NCBI GenBank assembly: GCA_020634975.1
Contig: JACKAQ010000001.1
Span: 1,054,001 to 1,118,000, forward strand
Direction: 5' to 3'
DNA from: JACKAQ01 sp020634975 [NCBI: Calditrichia bacterium]
GTDB taxonomy: Bacteria > Calditrichota > Calditrichia > RBG-13-44-9
DNA length: 64,000 nt
This document shows positions 1 through 9,243 of this stretch, piece by piece (the stretch's first letter is position 1; every line of letters starts with the position of its first letter). The notes beneath the pieces are model-generated. The model worked only from the letters and a program-made list of their open reading frames with translations, was not told the origin of the DNA and did no database searches. The position numbers and the translations under genes are program-made.

Positions 1-24
1 CCTAACGGATTGCCCCAACGACGC

Positions 25-60
25 GGAAATAGCTGCCCTATGGCGGCTATTTCCATTTTT
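25..60 (+). terminator. Rho-independent terminator of an upstream transcript
   Basis: A 13-bp stem (25-37 with 42-54, one G-U pair) closes a 4-base loop and is followed by ATTTTT. The T-run lies only on the + side, so it ends a + transcript entering from outside the window, before the ABC1 kinase gene. Confidence 0.8.
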
Positions 61-80
61 GGCAATTTAATTTCTCCTTT

Positions 81-1745
81 TTGCTAACACCCATTTTTTT
101 GGTAATTTCATTTGTGAAACGGAATCCGATAGCGACATATCGCAGCGTACTCAATCGCTTTGTGCAGCTCTATAAACACGTGTTGGGGCTGATCATCGGT
201 GCTTTTGTGGTATCTGTGCGCAATTTATCGCCGATCAAGCGAAAAGGGCTTCGTTCCGCCGGACGACGGGTGATGGCATTTTTTTTGAAATTCACGATCA
301 AAAAAGAATTGCGCAACCAACCGTTTGAAGTGCAATTGCGGCGACGGCTGGAAATGTTGGGGCCAACGTATGTCAAACTCGGGCAAATAATGGCCATCCG
401 GGAAGATATTTTGCCAAAAAATATTACCGGAGAACTGAAACAATTGCTGGATCATTTGCCGGAAGTGCCCTTCGAAAGCATTCGCGCAATCATCGAGCGC
501 AGCCTTAATAACTCCCTGAAAAATCTGTTTTTATATGTCGATCCGCAGCCGATCGGCTCTGCATCCATCGGGCAAATTCACCACGCCACAACGCTGGACG
601 GCATTCCGGTGGTGCTCAAGGTTATCAAACCCGGCATTCGCGAAACGATCATGTCTGACCTGAAATTGATGCAAATTTTGGGCACCTTTCTGGAATGGAT
701 TATTCCGCGGTTTCAGCCGAAAGTGATCATCGCGGAATTTTCGCGTTACACAGAGCGTGAAATTGATCTGGTTTACGAAGCGGATCATGCGGAGCTGTTT
801 GCCGCCAATTTTACAAATTCCCCGGAAATTGTATTCCCGAAAATTTACCGCCAATTCAGTACCCGGGATGTGCTGTGCATGTCTTTCATGAATGGCATCA
901 AACCGAATGATCCGGAAATTCTGTCGCTCAGCGCGGCGGATCAGCGCCAGATTATTGACATCGGCACGTTTTCCATCATCAAAATGTTGTTCGAGGATGG
1001 CTTTTTTCACGCCGATTTGCACGCCGGGAATCTGATTATTTTGCCGGGACCGAAAATCGCGTTTATCGATTTGGGAATGGTTGGGCGGTTTGATGAAAAA
1101 GTGATGCGGATAATGCTGTATTATTTTTACGCGCTGGTGAATGGCGATGTGGAGCGTTCCGCCAAACATTTGCTGGCGATGGCAAAAGTGGGTCGCGGCG
1201 GCGATCCCGAAGGCTTCGAACGCTCCGTTACCGATTTGTTGCGGCGATTTTTGCTGCAGGCGCATCACGGGAATTTCAGTCTGGCGCAACTCATTCTGGA
1301 ATCGCTGCGATTGAGCAGCCGCTACCGGATTTTCTTCCCCGTCGAAATGACGCTGATGGTGAAAGCGCTGGTAACGTTTGAAGGTGTCGGGCAATTTTTA
1401 TCGCCAAATCTGGATGTTCCCGCGCTATCGCGAAAACACATCCAACGTATTTATAGTCAACACTTTAGCTTCGACAATTTATATAAACATTTTATGCGTG
1501 GCGCACCGGAATTGCTGGATTTTATGGTTCGGTTGCCCAAACTAGCTTCGGACAGTTCCCGCTCGCTGGAAGATTTTTTGAATGACGGTAACAAACAGGA
1601 AAACCCGCTCAGCGGCTTAAAAAGCGCGCTCATTGCCGGTGCTTGCGTAGTGGGAATGGTTATTTCTGTGGTTCAGGACGGGCATCCTGCACTCTCTGTT
1701 TCTTTGCTGATTGCCGCGATTTTGTTTTTCATTTTTGGAAAATGA
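81..1745 (+). CDS. ABC1/UbiB (AarF) family atypical protein kinase
   Basis: The 554-aa protein has the hallmarks of the UbiB/ADCK family. These are KLGQ near residue 99 (the KxGQ helix), the GSASIGQ A-rich loop near 159-165, the ATP-binding lysine in VVLK near 180, HADLHAGN near 310-317 (catalytic Asp and metal-binding Asn) and IDLGMVG near 329-335. Two hydrophobic segments at the C-terminus suggest membrane anchoring, as in UbiB. Family members act as ATPases or kinases supporting quinone or lipid metabolism. The substrate cannot be told from sequence. No ATG precedes residue 65; the frame is open from base 33, so TTG 81 or GTG 114 is the likely start and the N-terminus is uncertain. Confidence 0.9.
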   Translation: MLTPIFLVISFVKRNPIATYRSVLNRFVQLYKHVLGLIIGAFVVSVRNLSPIKRKGLRSAGRRVMAFFLKFTIKKELRNQPFEVQLRRRLEMLGPTYVKLGQIMAIREDILPKNITGELKQLLDHLPEVPFESIRAIIERSLNNSLKNLFLYVDPQPIGSASIGQIHHATTLDGIPVVLKVIKPGIRETIMSDLKLMQILGTFLEWIIPRFQPKVIIAEFSRYTEREIDLVYEADHAELFAANFTNSPEIVFPKIYRQFSTRDVLCMSFMNGIKPNDPEILSLSAADQRQIIDIGTFSIIKMLFEDGFFHADLHAGNLIILPGPKIAFIDLGMVGRFDEKVMRIMLYYFYALVNGDVERSAKHLLAMAKVGRGGDPEGFERSVTDLLRRFLLQAHHGNFSLAQLILESLRLSSRYRIFFPVEMTLMVKALVTFEGVGQFLSPNLDVPALSRKHIQRIYSQHFSFDNLYKHFMRGAPELLDFMVRLPKLASDSSRSLEDFLNDGNKQENPLSGLKSALIAGACVVGMVISVVQDGHPALSVSLLIAAILFFIFGK

Positions 1746-1844
1746 TTGTTATAATACAGGCGATTCTGCCATGGCGGGCAGAAAAAATAGCGTGAAAACA
1801 GGAACTTGCCCAGGGGGAAGCCGGCGATTGCCGGCGAAGGCAAC

Positions 1845-2867
1845 ATGATTCGAAACAAACGCGATTCATTCATCCAGATTGATGAAGACGATTTTGAAGA
1901 GCTTCATCAATATTACGATGCAAACCTTGTTGCCCGGAAGCGTTTTCCGGAAGTTTTTCAAAAACGCCCGATTGTGCTGTCCCACGGCATTGCCCGCCCG
2001 GATTATCTCGTCGATTCTGTTTTCCGCACACTCAACCTCTCGCTATACGATTTCAGCCTCGTTTCCGACCGGTTTCATTATTTCCGGGGCATTGCCAGCT
2101 ATTTGCGCAAACACGATTTTGAGGTTTACCATACCAGCGTCAGTTTCGCGGCAGATGTGGAAACCCGCGCGGAAGATCTCAAAAAAGAAATCCTGAAAAT
2201 CATCGAGAAAACCAAAACTGACAAAGTGCACGTAATTGCCCACAGCATGGGCGGGCTCGATGCCCGTCACATGATTGTCAATCACGATATGGCGGAAAAA
2301 ATTTCTTCGCTGACCACCATCGGAACACCGCATTGGGGCACCAGCGTTGCCGATGTGGCCATTCAATACGGCATGGACAAAGTGATCGGCGTGCTCAAAA
2401 CCATCATGAATTTTGACGGCATTCGCAGTTGCGCAACGGAATCCTGCGCAGCGTTCAACCGTGAAGTTGAGGCGTTCGAGGCAAAAAATCCGATATTTTA
2501 CCAGACGTACAGCAGCCATCAGGAATTCAACCAAACCTTTTTGCCGTTTCAGATCGCCTGGAAAATTCTGGATAAAAATGAGGGCGAAAACGACGGATTG
2601 GTTTCGCTGAAATCGCAGCGCTGGACCAAAATGTTGTCCACGGAAGATGGTTACAGAAAAGAAGTACCGCAGCATTCTTTTCCCATTCGAGCGGATCATA
2701 TGGACCAAATGGGCTGGTGGAACCTCAACGAAATTCACAAAGCCGGGTGGTGGAATATGCGTGCGCTCAGCGAAAAACAGAAGCATGAAGAATTGATAAA
2801 AAGCGTTTATCTAAAAATTGCCAGAGAAGTTTGCGGCCTCATCGTCTCGGAAAATAAAAGGCGATAA
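1845..2867 (+). CDS. Secondary-metabolite/lipase-type alpha/beta hydrolase (triacylglycerol lipase-like)
   Basis: This is a 340-aa alpha/beta hydrolase. The nucleophile elbow AHSMGG puts the catalytic serine near residue 134. LSHGIARP near 46-52 supplies the HG oxyanion-hole motif. ENDGLVS near 248-254 and RADHMDQMGW near 282-291 carry the likely Asp and His of the triad. The pattern resembles bacterial true lipases and PGAP1-like esterases. No signal peptide is visible, so it is probably intracellular. The ATG at 1845 was chosen over a TTG 39 bases upstream because GAAGG lies 5 bases before it. A perfect GCCGGC-GATT-GCCGGC hairpin ends directly at this ribosome site. The natural ester substrate is unknown. 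Confidence 0.82.
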   Translation: MIRNKRDSFIQIDEDDFEELHQYYDANLVARKRFPEVFQKRPIVLSHGIARPDYLVDSVFRTLNLSLYDFSLVSDRFHYFRGIASYLRKHDFEVYHTSVSFAADVETRAEDLKKEILKIIEKTKTDKVHVIAHSMGGLDARHMIVNHDMAEKISSLTTIGTPHWGTSVADVAIQYGMDKVIGVLKTIMNFDGIRSCATESCAAFNREVEAFEAKNPIFYQTYSSHQEFNQTFLPFQIAWKILDKNEGENDGLVSLKSQRWTKMLSTEDGYRKEVPQHSFPIRADHMDQMGWWNLNEIHKAGWWNMRALSEKQKHEELIKSVYLKIAREVCGLIVSENKRR

Positions 2868-2872
2868 CTATC

Positions 2873-3250
2873 ATGAATTATTACTGGTTAGCAGCATCAT
2901 TTTTTACCGTTTTATTGAGCATGGGTCATTCGTGGATGGGCGAACGGCATTTTTTACCGCGATTGTTCAAACACGAATATCCGGAAAATCTGGAAATTGA
3001 CGAACACGTCAATCGCTCCACCCGAACGGCGTGGCACCTCACAACGCTGGGCTGGCTGAACATGGCAGCCATTTTGTTGATCGTCGCAATACATCCGGAT
3101 GACCCGATCGCCATTTTGGTAATGCGCGTGACCGGCGCGTTTTGCCTCGTCAGCGGTATTTATTCGCTGGCAGGATCGCGCGGGCGGCATCTGCTGGGAT
3201 TGATTTTTTTGTTGATTTCGCTGCTCATTTTGCTCGGCGATTTATTTTGA
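2873..3250 (+). CDS. Small integral membrane protein, unknown function
   Basis: The 125-aa protein has about four hydrophobic helices (near residues 1-17, 56-73, 77-95 and 104-122) separated by short loops, with one charged loop (residues about 22-48). I do not recognise a named family. It starts 5 bases after the lipase-like gene, so the two are probably co-transcribed. The spacing from a weak AAAAGG ribosome site to the ATG is long. A role tied to the lipase is only inferred from position. Confidence 0.7.
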   Translation: MNYYWLAASFFTVLLSMGHSWMGERHFLPRLFKHEYPENLEIDEHVNRSTRTAWHLTTLGWLNMAAILLIVAIHPDDPIAILVMRVTGAFCLVSGIYSLAGSRGRHLLGLIFLLISLLILLGDLF

Positions 3251-3320
3251 ATAACTTCCGACTGAACCAAAACGGAACGCGGTTCGCGTTTCACGCCATT
3301 TTTATAATTTCCTGAAAAAT

Positions 3321-5597
3321 ATGAATTTAGAACAACTGATTATTTATCTGCGTGAGCAGAACGATTTTATGCAGCACGTAACCCATTGGGAAACCGTGCC
3401 GGAAAAAGCCGCCCAATTTGCCAACTTTCCCGATTCGATTGATCCGCGATTGCGCGATGCGCTGGCGCAAAAAGGGATTCGCCAACTGTATTCGCATCAG
3501 GCGGAAACGTTTTCGCACATCCAAAACGGAAAAAATGTGGTGCTGGTAACGCCCACGGCATCCGGCAAAACGCTCGGCTATAATTTGCCGGTAATCAACC
3601 GTATTTTGCAAGACCCGGATGCGCGGGCGCTCTACTTTTTCCCGACGAAGGCACTGGCGCAAGATCAATATCACGAACTGCACGATTTGGTGACCATTGC
3701 CGGCGCGGACATCAAAACGTACACATTTGACGGCGATACGCCGGTTTCCGCGCGACAGGCCATCCGCCGTTCCGGGCATGTGGTAATGACCAATCCGGAC
3801 ATGCTGCATCAGGGAATTTTGCCGCATCACACCATCTGGCTAAAGCTGTTCGAGAATTTGAAATATGTGGTTATCGACGAAATCCACTACTATCGCGGGG
3901 TTTTCGGCAGCCATTTGGCAAATGTGATTCGCCGGTTGAAGCGCATCGCGCGGTTTTACGGCAGCAATCCGCAGTTTATTTGCTGCTCGGCAACCATCGC
4001 CAATCCGCTGGAATTTGCCCAAAAAGTGATCGGCGAACCGGTGGAATTGGTCGACCAAAACGGCGCCCCGCGCGGCAGCAAACATTTTGTTTTTTACAAC
4101 CCGCCACTGGTGAATCCGGAACTGGGCATTCGCCGCTCGGTGCTGAAAGAAGTGAACCGCATTTCCCGATTGATGATGGAAACCCGCGTTCAATCGATCG
4201 TTTTTGCGCGCAGCCGCATGCGGGTTGAGGTGCTCACTCATTATTTAAAGGAGCAGGCGCGCAGCCTGAAAATTCCCGAAAAAAAAGTGCGCGGTTATCG
4301 CGGCGGATATTTGCCGCTGGAGCGCCGCGAAATTGAGCGCGGATTGCGCGACGGCAGCATTCTCAGCGTGATCAGCACCAACGCGCTGGAATTGGGCATC
4401 GATATCGGGCAGTTAGATGTGGCGATCATGGCCGGTTATCCCGGAACAATTGCATCGGCATGGCAGCAATCCGGGCGGGCGGGACGCCGCAGCAGCACAT
4501 CGCTGGCGATTATGGTTGCCAGCAGCTCGCCGATCGATCAATTTATTATCAGCCACCCGGAATATTTTTTCCAGAAATCGCCGGAAAACGGGATTGTCGA
4601 TCCCGACAATTTGCTGATTTTGATGAGCCATCTCAAATGCGCCGCATTCGAAATCCCCTTTCTCGAAGATGAAACCTTCAGCGATGTGGCGACGCGGGAA
4701 ATTCTGGATTATCTGGCGGATCAGCGGGTGCTGCACCATTCCGCCGAAAAATATCACTGGAGCAGCGAGGTGTATCCGGCGGAGGAGGTGAGCTTGCGCA
4801 GCGCCTCGCCGGACAATGTCGTAATTATCGACACAACCAACGGTGAAAACGTGATCGGTGAAACCGATTTGTTTAGCGCGCACATGCTGGTGCACACCGA
4901 GGCAATTTACATGCACGGCAGCATCCAGTTTCATGTGGACAAGCTGGATCTGGAGCGAAAAAAAGCGTATGTGCGGCAGGTTTCGGTGGATTATTTTACG
5001 GACGCGATCACCAAATCGGACATCAAAGTGCTGGCTGTTGATGAGGAAAAACCGGCGGGAAAAGCGCTGCTGCGCTACGGCGAAATTAAAGTGAACACCA
5101 TTACCACCGGTTACAAAAAGATCAAGCTGTTTACGCATGAAAACATCGGTTCCGGACGGGTGTATCAACCGGAAATTGAGCTGCACACCGCCGCTGCGTG
5201 GCTGGAATTGCCGGAGGCATTGGCTGCCGAAATGCAGCTCTCCGCCAGCGATTTGAGCAGTGCACTGCAGGCGATTGCCAACGTGTTGCACAACATCGCG
5301 CCGGTATATTTGATGTGCGATCCGTCCGATATCCGGGCATTCCCGATGATAAAATCGCCATTTTCGCAACTGCCCGCGCTGTATTTATATGATACGTATC
5401 CGGGCGGGATCGGGCTGAGTTTCAAATTGTTCAACAATCCGAAGCCGGTTGTGGCGGCATGTTTGGAACTGGTGCAAGGTTGCGGTTGTAAATCCGGTTG
5501 CCCGTCCTGCGTTGGCCCGGCGCTGGAAGTTGGCGAAAACGCCAAAGCACACGCCACGGAATTATTGCAATTTCTGATCCGTCAATTCGCCATTTAG
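3321..5597 (+). CDS. mrfA: MrfA/YprA-type DEAD/DEAH-box helicase with DUF1998 C-terminal domain
   Basis: This 758-aa superfamily 2 helicase has motif I TPTASGKT (about 77-84), motif II DEIH (186-189), motif III SATIANP, and motif VI QQSGRAGRRSS. The C-terminal MZB/DUF1998 region ends in four cysteines (721, 723, 727, 730; pattern C-x-C-x3-C-x2-C) expected to bind zinc. Length and domain order match Bacillus subtilis MrfA (YprA), a 3'-5' helicase that works with the nuclease MrfB in repair of mitomycin-type DNA damage. No MrfB-like exonuclease is next to it here. Family assignment is firm; the repair role is by homology. Confidence 0.88.
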   Translation: MNLEQLIIYLREQNDFMQHVTHWETVPEKAAQFANFPDSIDPRLRDALAQKGIRQLYSHQAETFSHIQNGKNVVLVTPTASGKTLGYNLPVINRILQDPDARALYFFPTKALAQDQYHELHDLVTIAGADIKTYTFDGDTPVSARQAIRRSGHVVMTNPDMLHQGILPHHTIWLKLFENLKYVVIDEIHYYRGVFGSHLANVIRRLKRIARFYGSNPQFICCSATIANPLEFAQKVIGEPVELVDQNGAPRGSKHFVFYNPPLVNPELGIRRSVLKEVNRISRLMMETRVQSIVFARSRMRVEVLTHYLKEQARSLKIPEKKVRGYRGGYLPLERREIERGLRDGSILSVISTNALELGIDIGQLDVAIMAGYPGTIASAWQQSGRAGRRSSTSLAIMVASSSPIDQFIISHPEYFFQKSPENGIVDPDNLLILMSHLKCAAFEIPFLEDETFSDVATREILDYLADQRVLHHSAEKYHWSSEVYPAEEVSLRSASPDNVVIIDTTNGENVIGETDLFSAHMLVHTEAIYMHGSIQFHVDKLDLERKKAYVRQVSVDYFTDAITKSDIKVLAVDEEKPAGKALLRYGEIKVNTITTGYKKIKLFTHENIGSGRVYQPEIELHTAAAWLELPEALAAEMQLSASDLSSALQAIANVLHNIAPVYLMCDPSDIRAFPMIKSPFSQLPALYLYDTYPGGIGLSFKLFNNPKPVVAACLELVQGCGCKSGCPSCVGPALEVGENAKAHATELLQFLIRQFAI

Positions 5598-5694
5598 ATC
5601 GATTAAAAACAGTTGGTTAGTTTATTCTTTTTTCCGCCAGAGCGCCTCTTTTATCCTCAAAAATAATTCATCAAATAATTTCCAAAACTTTTGC

Positions 5695-5721
5695 TAAAGT
5701 GAACAATTCCGCCGCCGAAGA
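5695..5721 (+). promoter_or_regulatory. Sigma-28 (FliA) promoter of the flgN-flgK-flgL operon
   Basis: TAAA (5695-5698) is separated by exactly 15 bases from GCCGAAGA (5714-5721), against the consensus TAAA-N15-GCCGATAA. It lies 51 bases before the flgN start, so transcription should begin near 5728. The leader between holds three GGA triplets, two outside and one inside the ribosome site. Confidence 0.75.
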
Positions 5722-5772
5722 TGAATCTTGTCAAGGAATCATGGACGAAGTTTTTTTGGGAAGGAGCCCATT

Positions 5773-6258
5773 ATGCCACAACCACACGGTTTATTGCACC
5801 TGTTGGAACAACGGGTACAGCTTCAAGAAGATTTAAAATCATCTCTATCCAAACAGCAATCGCTTCTGGTAAACAACCAAATGACTGAAATTAATGAGGT
5901 TGTCGGGGAGCAATTGGCTATTCTGGAAACCATCCAGGAATACGAAAACGCCTGGCAACAACTTCTCCTCAGCAAATTTTCGCCGGAGGAATTGGCAATG
6001 CGCCCACTTCCGGTAACCGAACGGTTCAGCCTTTCGGAAACAGAATCCATGCAGGCAAAGCGGCTTCAGGATCAGTTAAAAACGATCTTGAAAGTTGTCG
6101 CCGAGCTCCGCGAAACCAACCAATTGCTGATGAACCGCTCGTTGAGCTTCATCCGCGGGTTGTTCCGCAGCATTGTTGATACTGCCGATAGTGGCGCGGT
6201 TTATCGCAAAGATCAAAAATCGAAAGCCGCGAACGTGTTAATCGACCGGACACTGTAA
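5773..6258 (+). CDS. flgN: FlgN-family chaperone for hook-junction proteins
   Basis: The 161-aa protein is almost wholly helical and leucine/glutamine-rich, with a tail like FlgN (RSLSFIRGLFRSI followed by YRKD, then an NVLIDRTL end). FlgN binds the C-termini of FlgK and FlgL in the cytoplasm before export. The two client genes follow immediately, flgK after 15 bases, which supports the call. ATG 5773 was chosen because GGAAGGAG precedes it; an upstream alternative at 5728 sits at the predicted transcription start. Confidence 0.82.
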   Translation: MPQPHGLLHLLEQRVQLQEDLKSSLSKQQSLLVNNQMTEINEVVGEQLAILETIQEYENAWQQLLLSKFSPEELAMRPLPVTERFSLSETESMQAKRLQDQLKTILKVVAELRETNQLLMNRSLSFIRGLFRSIVDTADSGAVYRKDQKSKAANVLIDRTL

Positions 6259-6273
6259 AGAGAGGAGAAGCCA

Positions 6274-7659
6274 ATGCCAAGCATATTTAACAGTTTGAAT
6301 ACAGCCAGCCGCGCGGTTTCTGCCAATCGTCTGGGCATCGATGTTTCGAGCCATAACATCGCCAATGTGAACACGCCGGGATATTCCCGCCAGCGGGTTA
6401 ATATTACCACATCTCATCCGATGGATACAATTTATGGTGCCATTGGCACGGGTGTGGATATCGGCGGCGTTAACCGCATTCGCAACTCTTTGCTGGATGT
6501 GCAATTCCGCAACACGAACCACAATTTTGGCAGAAGCTCTGTTATGGAGCAGATGTTTTATCAGGTTGAAACCATTATTCAGGAACCTTCGGACAACAGC
6601 ATTGGCAGTTTGATGGACGATTTTTTTAACGCGTTCAGTGAGCTTGGCGGCAGCCCGGAAGATATGAATTTGCGAAATGTGCTGATTCAAAAAACCGGAA
6701 ATTTGTCGCAGGCGTTCCAAACCAAAAGTGGTCGTTTGCGCGAGATTCAAAGCTCGCTTCGCAGAGATGCGGAATCTTCCATCCGCCAAGTGAACCAGAT
6801 TTCCCGGCAGATTTCGGAATTGAACCGGCAAATCGCCGTTTCCGAAGACCAGTTCAGCTCAGCGAACGACTTGCGCGACCAACGCGATAATTTGCTGGAT
6901 CAGCTCTCGGAGTTTGTGCAAATCCAATCCATGGAAGACAGCAACGGACAAATTACCGTAACCATGAATGGACAAATGCTGGTCTCCCAAACCCAGTTTC
7001 GTGAACTGGGTATTGAAAGCGAAGGAAACGGCAACCAGCTGTCTGTGTTTGTGAAAGGTTCGCAAAACCAGCGATTAGATGTGCAAACCGGCAAATTGAG
7101 CGGCATTATCGAAATGCATAACACCGAGATTGCCAGCGTTTTAGACCGGTTGGACACTTTGGCAAAATCGTTTATTGATGAAGTAAATCAGATCCACCGT
7201 GCCGGTAAAGGACTACCGACAGGATCGCCGCCGGTTGCCAATACCGGGTTAAATTTTTTCACCGGCTCCGATGCATCGACCATCGAGATCTCATCGACGA
7301 TTCGAAATAATACCGCGAATATTGCGGCATCCAACGATGGCAGTGTGGGTAATGGTGAAGCCGCATTTGCAATTTCCAACTTGCGTAGCCAGCGATTGCT
7401 CAACGCCCGTTCGGAAACATTTGCGGATTATTACAACTTTACAGTGACCGATTTGGGCACCGGCGTGCAATTGGCTGGCACGGATCGTCAAAATCAGGAA
7501 TTATTACGCGACCAGATAACCAATCAGCGCGAATCGGAATCCGGTGTTTCGCTGGATGAGGAGATGACCAACCTCATCAAATATCAGCGTTCGCTGGAAG
7601 CAGCGGCACGGGTTATCGGCATTGTTGACGATATTTTGGAAACAGTGATCAATCTGTAG
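6274..7659 (+). CDS. flgK: Flagellar hook-associated protein 1 (FlgK)
   Basis: The 461-aa protein joins hook to filament. The N-terminus has the rod/hook motif SSHNIANVNTPGYSRQRV (about residues 25-42). The C-terminus has the paired helix NLIKYQRSLEAAARVI typical of axial proteins. The coiled-coil segment at about 150-215 (many Q, R, L heptads) is also usual for FlgK. It is on the short side for the family, so the outer domain is small. AGAGGAG gives a strong ribosome site. It follows its chaperone flgN and precedes flgL. Confidence 0.95.
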   Translation: MPSIFNSLNTASRAVSANRLGIDVSSHNIANVNTPGYSRQRVNITTSHPMDTIYGAIGTGVDIGGVNRIRNSLLDVQFRNTNHNFGRSSVMEQMFYQVETIIQEPSDNSIGSLMDDFFNAFSELGGSPEDMNLRNVLIQKTGNLSQAFQTKSGRLREIQSSLRRDAESSIRQVNQISRQISELNRQIAVSEDQFSSANDLRDQRDNLLDQLSEFVQIQSMEDSNGQITVTMNGQMLVSQTQFRELGIESEGNGNQLSVFVKGSQNQRLDVQTGKLSGIIEMHNTEIASVLDRLDTLAKSFIDEVNQIHRAGKGLPTGSPPVANTGLNFFTGSDASTIEISSTIRNNTANIAASNDGSVGNGEAAFAISNLRSQRLLNARSETFADYYNFTVTDLGTGVQLAGTDRQNQELLRDQITNQRESESGVSLDEEMTNLIKYQRSLEAAARVIGIVDDILETVINL

Positions 7660-7742
7660 TTGTAAATTAATATCAGGGAAGAAAACGGCGCGGAAATAAT
7701 TCCCGCCGATCAAAATACTGGATAAAGTCAAGGAAGACTGAC

Positions 7743-8633
7743 ATGAGAATTACCCAGGATTATAGCATCCAAAGCCTGCTCAGCCAGGTGAACAGCACGC
7801 GTGAACGTATCAGTACACTCCAACGCAATCTTTCCACCGGGAAAAGACTCAATCAAATATCTGACGATCCGTCCGGCGTGGAAACCGCAATGCGATATCG
7901 CTCCTTATTAAAATACAACGAGCAATATCAGAAAAATATAAAAGACTCCAGCGAATTTTTGACATTTACCTCAAATGCCCTCCAAAATAGTTCTGATATT
8001 ATCGCAACGATAAAGGAACTGACCATTCAAGGGATTGATAGCTCCAGCAACGATGAGTTTGATGCCGTTGCTGAACAGCTAAACGAGCTTGTTGAGGAAT
8101 TTGTTGAAACGGCGAATACCCGTTTCAAAGGGCGTTTTATTTTTGGCGGCTCAAATGTGAGCACAACACCATTTACACTTGCGCCCGATTTTAGCAGTGT
8201 GTCAGTTAATCCCGAGGGTGTCGACGGCGAATTAAAAGCCGAATTAGGTCAGGGAAATATCGACCGCTACAACATCACCGGGCAGGAAGCCTACCTCGAG
8301 TCGATTGACGTATTTCAAACAATCTTAGATGTGCGAACAGCATTCATGAATCACGATGCTGCAGCGTTGGATACTCTGATTCCGGATATGGATAACGCAT
8401 TGGATCAGGTGCTTTCCGCGAATACAAAAGCCGGCGCTCGCATCAATCGCTTTGAATTGCTGGAAACCCAGTTTCAGGGCGAAGATATCCGGTTGAAGGA
8501 ATTTCTCTCTGGCGTACAAGATACCAACGAACCGGAAGCGATTGTGAATTTGCAAATTGAACAGACGGCGCTTCAGACCGCATTGCAAACGTTGGCACAA
8601 ACAGTCAATATCTCAATTATCGATTTCATTTGA
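7743..8633 (+). CDS. flgL: Flagellar hook-associated protein 3 (FlgL)
   Basis: This 296-aa flagellin-like protein forms the second hook-filament junction layer. The N-terminal helix has the FlgL signature (RITQDYSIQSLLSQVN, then LSTGKRLNQISDDPSGVE near 38-55). The C-terminal helix (EAIVNLQIEQTALQTALQTL) matches flagellin/FlgL ends. FKGRFIFGGSN is a common FlgL segment. The 83-base gap after flgK holds an imperfect hairpin (about 7689-7711) that may set the FlgK:FlgL ratio. AAGGA precedes the ATG. Confidence 0.93.
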   Translation: MRITQDYSIQSLLSQVNSTRERISTLQRNLSTGKRLNQISDDPSGVETAMRYRSLLKYNEQYQKNIKDSSEFLTFTSNALQNSSDIIATIKELTIQGIDSSSNDEFDAVAEQLNELVEEFVETANTRFKGRFIFGGSNVSTTPFTLAPDFSSVSVNPEGVDGELKAELGQGNIDRYNITGQEAYLESIDVFQTILDVRTAFMNHDAAALDTLIPDMDNALDQVLSANTKAGARINRFELLETQFQGEDIRLKEFLSGVQDTNEPEAIVNLQIEQTALQTALQTLAQTVNISIIDFI

Positions 8634-8655
8634 TAGATGTGTTGGGAAATTCGTT

Positions 8656-8704
8656 ACAAAGTGTTGAATGCACAAACATTTTTTAACCGCTCCATGCACT
8701 TTGT
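8656..8704. repeat. Inverted repeat in the flgL-fliW spacer
   Basis: ACAAAGTG (8656-8663) is repeated in inverted form as CACTTTGT (8697-8704), 62 bases upstream of the sigma-54 promoter. It could be a binding site for the enhancer-binding activator that sigma-54 promoters need, or an RNA hairpin after flgL. No T-run follows, so it is not a clear terminator. Confidence 0.4.
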
Positions 8705-8765
8705 GATTTAGGATAAATTTTTTATGTTAAATATAAACAGGCACTTAGAACACAAACATCAGATA

Positions 8766-8781
8766 TGGCACGGGTGTTGCT
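8766..8781 (+). promoter_or_regulatory. Sigma-54 promoter of fliW-csrA
   Basis: TGGCAC (8766-8771), a 5-base spacer and TTGCT (8777-8781) match the -24/-12 consensus TGGCAC-N5-TTGCW in every defined position. The fliW ATG is 32 bases downstream. Flagellar genes in many bacteria use sigma-54 with a FleQ/FlrC-type activator. No such activator gene is in this window. Confidence 0.85.
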
Positions 8782-8812
8782 TCTGTATGGGCGTAATCAA
8801 GTGGAGATCTGA

Positions 8813-9229
8813 ATGAAAATTGTAACAAGGCAATTCGGTGAAATCGAATTTTCGGAAGATATGCTAATACATTTTCCCAAAGGTATGATTGGATTTGAAC
8901 GCTGCCGCCGTTTTTTGATCGTCAACGACGAAGATTATGAACCGTTTCGCTGGTTAATAGCTGTTGATGAAGAAGAAATAGGCTTTCCCGTACTGAATCC
9001 GTTTTTAGTAACAAAAAATTTCGACAAAGAATTACCTCACCGGTTGGTGAAACGGCTGTTGAATAAAGAACAGACGCTGGATCTCTTTTGCGTTGTTACG
9101 CTGAATGGCGAAGGCGGAAAAGTGACCATCAACCTGAAGAGTCCCATCGTCATCGATTATGACGAAAAACGCGGCGAACAGATGATATTGGCATCAGACG
9201 ATGTGCCGGTCGCACATCCGATTTCCTGA
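8813..9229 (+). CDS. fliW: Flagellar assembly factor FliW (CsrA antagonist)
   Basis: The 138-aa protein has the FliW pattern: ITRQFGEIEFSEDMLIHFPKG at the N-terminus is followed by MIGFE, and later come FPVLNPFL, VVTLN and NLKSPIVIDY. FliW binds flagellin. When flagellin is exported FliW is freed, binds CsrA and relieves translational repression of flagellin. csrA follows after 63 bases and flagellins lie 2.4 kb downstream, the classic arrangement. It has its own sigma-54 promoter and a GTGGAG ribosome site. Confidence 0.95.
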   Translation: MKIVTRQFGEIEFSEDMLIHFPKGMIGFERCRRFLIVNDEDYEPFRWLIAVDEEEIGFPVLNPFLVTKNFDKELPHRLVKRLLNKEQTLDLFCVVTLNGEGGKVTINLKSPIVIDYDEKRGEQMILASDDVPVAHPIS

Positions 9230-9243
9230 GAAAATTTGAGACC

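Noticed and set aside
531-1394. 287-aa minus ORF inside the ABC1 kinase gene
   Set aside because: Composition (many His, Gln, Arg, Phe) is typical of an antisense shadow; the + protein has all family motifs.
1750-1755. TATAAT upstream of the lipase-like gene
   Set aside because: No matching -35; the hairpin TCTGCC/GGCAGA downstream is also not followed by Ts.
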